A program made the position numbers and the translations under genes. Below the pieces are notes generated by a model. The model was not told where the DNA came from. It ran no database searches and worked only from the letters and a program-made list of their open reading frames with translations. Shown one piece after another: positions 3,846 through 5,137 of a stretch of 5,137 nt of DNA. Each line of letters starts with the position of its first letter. Position 1 is the stretch's first letter. Source of the stretch: CAYONQ01 sp964405375. GTDB lineage: Bacteria > Planctomycetota > Phycisphaerae > Sedimentisphaerales > Anaerobacaceae. Where the stretch lies: contig CAYONQ010000115.1 in assembly GCA_964405375.1 (NCBI GenBank), positions 1 through 5,137 of the forward strand, given 5' to 3'.

Positions 3846-5137
3846 TTGGACAGGCCAAAATTCTTAATCAAATCTTTAGGCGGGAATTCTCTATTAGCCA
3901 TTTTAGCATCGACTTTGCTACTGACAATCCTGATTTCATCAGGTTTGGAGGCGGCTTCGTCGCAGGCAGCTGAGGCGGAGAAGGAGAGAATAGTTCGCCA
4001 AGTGGCTCAGAAGTGGATTCAGGTTGGGACCGAACAGTACAAACGAGGTTTCTATAGGGCCTCGGAGCAATCGTTGCTTCGGGCAGTAGACTACGAGGGA
4101 TATCTGACCGCTGCCGAGCGTGAAAAGTTGAACGGGCTTTTGGAAAAGACTCACATAGCTTTGGCTGAGAGGGAGCGTATTTTAAAGGATATTCGAGAAG
4201 CCAATGAGCTGGTTGAACAAGAGCGGCTAATCGAGGCAAAGGAATACCTTGAGAAGGTTCAAGCCAGTGAATTTCTGGTGGAGTCGGAACGAAAGCTGAT
4301 TGCTGAAGAGCTTAAGAAAATAAATGGTTCGCTGGAAGAAGCCGGTGCATCAGCGTCGTCTGTAGAGGAGCCCGGAACCGTTGCGGTTGTTGGTGACACT
4401 GAATCTGACAAATCGGCCCTGAGGACTATCGAGAATGAATTACTTAAGGTTGAGGCCGAGTCTGTGGAGGATAGCGAACCGCGGATGGTTCAGCCACCAG
4501 AGCGGACTGTGCCTGTTGAGCTCGGCGGGCCCGAAGCAGCTGAGCCGAAGACAGGTGAAGCCAGCTACATCGAAGTGATTAATCACAGGAGAAATATCCG
4601 GCGAAGCTATACCAAAACAGTTGTTGGCGATGCTGTAGTTAAGGCACAGGATTACAGAGAAAAAGGCGAGTTTGATAAGGCAAAAGAAACGGTTGAGGCA
4701 GCTCAGCGGACGGTGAATAAGAACCGGCTGGACCTCGGGGATAGTCTTTTTGAGCTATACAGCAGTCAATTAAGACAACTGGCTGAGGAAATAGGGCGGC
4801 AGCAAAACGAGGCGGCTGAACAACTGGTTCAGCAGAGGCGATTGGAATCGATAGAAGCGGAACACCGGTTTAAAGAGCAGATGGAGATTGACAGGCAGAA
4901 AAGAATAGCTGAACTGATGAACAACGCATTGAATTTTCAGAAGCGGCAGAAGTATGAGGAAGCTCTCGGCCAGATGGAGAGTTTACTTGCGATAGAGCCG
5001 CTGAACAATCAGGCGTTGATACAGAAACAGATGCTGGAGGACATCATTGGCTTCCGCAAGCAATTGGAGGTTCAGAAGGAGGCACGTGAAGAGCGAGTTG
5101 ACCTCTTGCTTATGACCGATGAGGCCGCAATTCCCTA
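3846..5137 (+). CDS. exported TPR/coiled-coil protein, possible secretin N-terminus (partial)
   Basis: The frame opens at TTG 3846 and is still open after 430 codons at the window end. Residues 15-37 form a hydrophobic signal or anchor ending LEAASSQ. TPR-like helices lie at about 56-102 (YKRGFYRAS), 106-160, 261-312 (YREKGEFDKAKETVEAA) and 353-400 (the clearest, YEEALGQMESLLAIEPLNNQAL). Residues 165-240 are an acidic, proline-containing linker, and 306-352 plus 400-420 are probably coiled coil. The final stretch, LEVQKEAREERVDLLLMTDEAAIP, resembles what I recall just before the secretin domains of long Phycisphaerae GspD/PilQ-like proteins. If so, the product would be an outer-membrane channel subunit of a type II secretion or type IV pilus system. 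The secretin domain itself lies outside the window, so this is inference. The gene has its own promoter, leader hairpin and SD. Confidence 0.85.
   Translation, partial: MDRPKFLIKSLGGNSLLAILASTLLLTILISSGLEAASSQAAEAEKERIVRQVAQKWIQVGTEQYKRGFYRASEQSLLRAVDYEGYLTAAEREKLNGLLEKTHIALAERERILKDIREANELVEQERLIEAKEYLEKVQASEFLVESERKLIAEELKKINGSLEEAGASASSVEEPGTVAVVGDTESDKSALRTIENELLKVEAESVEDSEPRMVQPPERTVPVELGGPEAAEPKTGEASYIEVINHRRNIRRSYTKTVVGDAVVKAQDYREKGEFDKAKETVEAAQRTVNKNRLDLGDSLFELYSSQLRQLAEEIGRQQNEAAEQLVQQRRLESIEAEHRFKEQMEIDRQKRIAELMNNALNFQKRQKYEEALGQMESLLAIEPLNNQALIQKQMLEDIIGFRKQLEVQKEAREERVDLLLMTDEAAIP

Noticed and set aside
3868..4239. Minus-strand frames opposite the second TPR gene
   Set aside because: They are shadows of the TTG-started + strand gene, which has an extended SD and a close paralog.

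Overview
The window looks like a piece of a Planctomycetota chromosome, most likely a Phycisphaerae / Sedimentisphaerales-type lineage. This is a judgement from gene content: a small planctomycete-style lipoprotein, two TPR proteins resembling the N-terminal part of the long secretin-like proteins I associate with that class, TTG starts behind strong Shine-Dalgarno sites, and AT-rich spacers full of degenerate short repeats. No rRNA, tRNA, transposase or CRISPR array is visible.

Layout. Positions 1-531 hold no gene I can defend. They contain degenerate direct and heptamer repeats, a 210-bp tract almost free of G on the + strand with T-tracts at a 10-bp period, and a G-quadruplex-type motif on the minus strand. 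Positions 532-1131 (minus) encode a 199-aa lipoprotein with its own promoter. Positions 1349-2122 (minus) encode TsaB, a subunit of the tRNA t6A37 machinery. Its reading frame carries two in-frame insertions made of the repeat words found in the spacers. Its predicted promoter lies so close to the ATG that the mRNA should be leaderless.

From 2170 onward the + strand carries two tandem paralogous units, each with promoter, leader, SD and TTG-started exported TPR protein. The first (2285-3391) is complete at 368 aa. The second (3846 to window end) is still open after 430 codons and is probably the N-terminal part of a much longer protein, possibly an outer-membrane secretin. The promoters align without gaps, the leaders share short blocks, and the proteins are about two-thirds identical over their best block by hand count. 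The first protein stops at a TAG that aligns with a glutamine codon of the second. The first unit is therefore a shortened duplicate, or a stand-alone version of the N-terminal module.

The main points for follow-up are the paralogous pair, the heptamer-repeat insertions inside tsaB, the phased T-tract/G4 region, and the predicted leaderless tsaB transcript. All similarity statements come from reading by eye; no searches were run.
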